Source: Tetranychus cinnabarinus
Lineage: Eukaryota > Arthropoda > Arachnida > Trombidiformes > Tetranychidae
DNA length: 64,000 nucleotides
NCBI GenBank assembly: GCA_022266195.1
Contig: WHVY01000001.1
Location: 372,001 to 436,000, forward strand
Reading direction: 5' to 3'
The translations under genes were made by a program, and so were the position numbers. Of the stretch, positions 62,901 to 64,000 are shown piece by piece (position 1 is the first letter of the stretch; each line of letters starts with the position of its first letter). The notes beneath the pieces are model-generated. The model had not been told where the DNA came from and did not search any database. It was given only the letters and a program-made list of their open reading frames with translations.

Positions 62901-64000
62901 GTTTTGCTCCAAAAATCTATCTTTGGATAAGATTCTGATTCTGGTTCAATACAGTCAATTATCTTAATCCAACTTTAATTTTGCTTTTAATTCATATTCC
63001 CATGATAAAACCTTCAAATGCTTTTAAACCTTCAATTCAATCCTAACCTTCTAAACCCTTTTTTTAATGCAATATACAAACGAATCGCCAGTTTTCTTAA
63101 AAGTAAACAAAATGACCTTACGCTATGGTTAGTTAATCAAATCTCAAGGTAGATAAAAGCCATTTAATTGTAATCATTAGGTTAACACGAGAAAAGCTTT
63201 CATGACTATTAAACTGAATTTGCTTTGGCTAAAAAACAATGGACTTAAAAAGGAGTTGTTAACCTTAACATTGGACTAACCAAAGGAAAGTTAATGTTTA
63301 CAAGTGAAAGCAATTAAAATTGATTAATAAACGTTCTCATCGTTCATTTAGATGGTCAATCCAGTCGATCAATTGAATAATTGTTCCCTTGCCTTTCCTT
63401 CAATTGTTGTTCAATTGAAAAAAGTATAAGAGTGAAGAAGATTCAACCTTAATTTACAGGTATAAATGTATTGCATTTCAATGTGCGTGAGAGTAAAATA
63501 TACAGAATAGAGAAAAATGTAATGACATCAGAAAAATGATGATAATCATGTTAATAATCATTTTACTTGCATGTCAAGGCGGGAATCAGATGTAACATTG
63601 ATTATGATCTGAAAGATAAACTGAAAACTATTTTTTAATCAAAAATATTCTCAAATTTCTCAAGGTAAGACAATTTGTACAAAACATAAATGGTAAACTT
63701 GAAAGCAATTGTTGAAATTTAACAATGTAACACTTTTTCATCAAACCATTGCAACTTGATGATGTTTAGGAATATCATGATCAACAATATCTTCATGCTG
63801 ATTACAACAATTATTGAAGCAACACCCTGGGATTGTTGGTCAATTGTTAGATTAAGAAATTGTTAACAGATTTTACCTTTTTTTTGATTCGATTAATCAT
63901 GAAACTTGTTCAGGCCTGTGAGTTCGTTAATCCAATTCAAGGCAAACAACAATGAGAAACTATGGAAACAATAAACCATAAAAATGACCAAATCTGGTTA
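59915..64000. other. Right-end non-coding stretch
   Basis: Four kilobases with no gene I can support. They contain a 105-codon frame at 60,764-61,081 and a 61-codon frame at 61,897-62,082 (both discussed as findings), an ATC run near 62,598-62,640, and AT-rich DNA. Exons of a gene continuing to the right of the window are possible. Confidence 0.5.
60764..61081 (+). pseudogene. Doubtful frame with a carbonic-anhydrase-like word
   Basis: An open frame of 105 codons. Its second half contains DGPNAWPTKYHEGC followed by LLPI, faintly like the N-terminal GPxxWxxxYxxC...QSPI stretch of alpha-carbonic anhydrases. Neither the zinc-binding histidine region nor other family landmarks follow, and no signal peptide or clear splice partner is seen. 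It may be a decayed exon or simply a chance frame. Confidence 0.2.

Noticed and set aside
1..64000. tRNA, rRNA, CRISPR or prokaryotic mobile features
   Set aside because: I scanned for B-box-like GGTTCRANTCC words, rRNA-like blocks and regularly spaced repeats and found none. Splice structure marks this as a eukaryotic nuclear sequence.

Overview
This is eukaryotic nuclear DNA from an animal. It is AT-rich, its genes have many short introns with GTAAGT-type donors and (C/T)AG acceptors, and its intergenic DNA is full of AATTG/GATT-type words. The gene set includes a FoxA/fork head factor with its C-terminal HPFSINN-type motif, DNA polymerase alpha p180, eEF1-gamma, a tandem-PHD/SAM chromatin protein and 6-phosphogluconolactonase. 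Together these suggest a small-genome arthropod. Base composition and intron style recall an acariform (spider-mite-like) genome, but that taxonomic guess is inference, not proof.

Layout. 1-27,738: a gene desert with no credible exon. It holds purine/pyrimidine tracts, short tandem repeats and two low-copy dispersed repeat families. 27,739-35,345 (+): a multi-exon gene for a type I membrane glycoprotein (signal peptide, EGF modules, SEA-like region, one TM helix) with an alternative tail exon. 35,346-41,040: a rearranged block centred on the intronless FoxA/fkh gene (-). Around that gene lie a truncated inverted copy of the eEF1-gamma 3' end, a second FoxA C-terminal fragment, four TA-flanked terminal repeats of a mariner/Tc1-like family (one pair forming a 257-bp MITE) and a foldback-type inverted repeat. 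41,203-43,300 (-): eEF1-gamma. 44,141-48,635 (-): DNA polymerase alpha, with E2F-like sites upstream. 49,833-52,921 (-): PHD/SAM gene. 54,978-56,385 (+): an unrecognised Pro/Ser-rich protein. 57,053-57,505 (-): a small secreted protein. 58,955-59,914 (+): 6-phosphogluconolactonase. 59,915-64,000: mostly empty, with two doubtful short ORFs.

The genes do not form one pathway. The right half is a compact run of housekeeping and regulatory genes, the left half a large non-coding domain. The parts most worth a second look are the duplication/transposon architecture around fkh, the frame-preserved second FoxA tail, and the tail exon of the EGF gene, which ends translation at the same place whether its donor is spliced or read through. 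All exon models were derived by hand from splice signals and reading-frame continuity. No alignment or database search was run.
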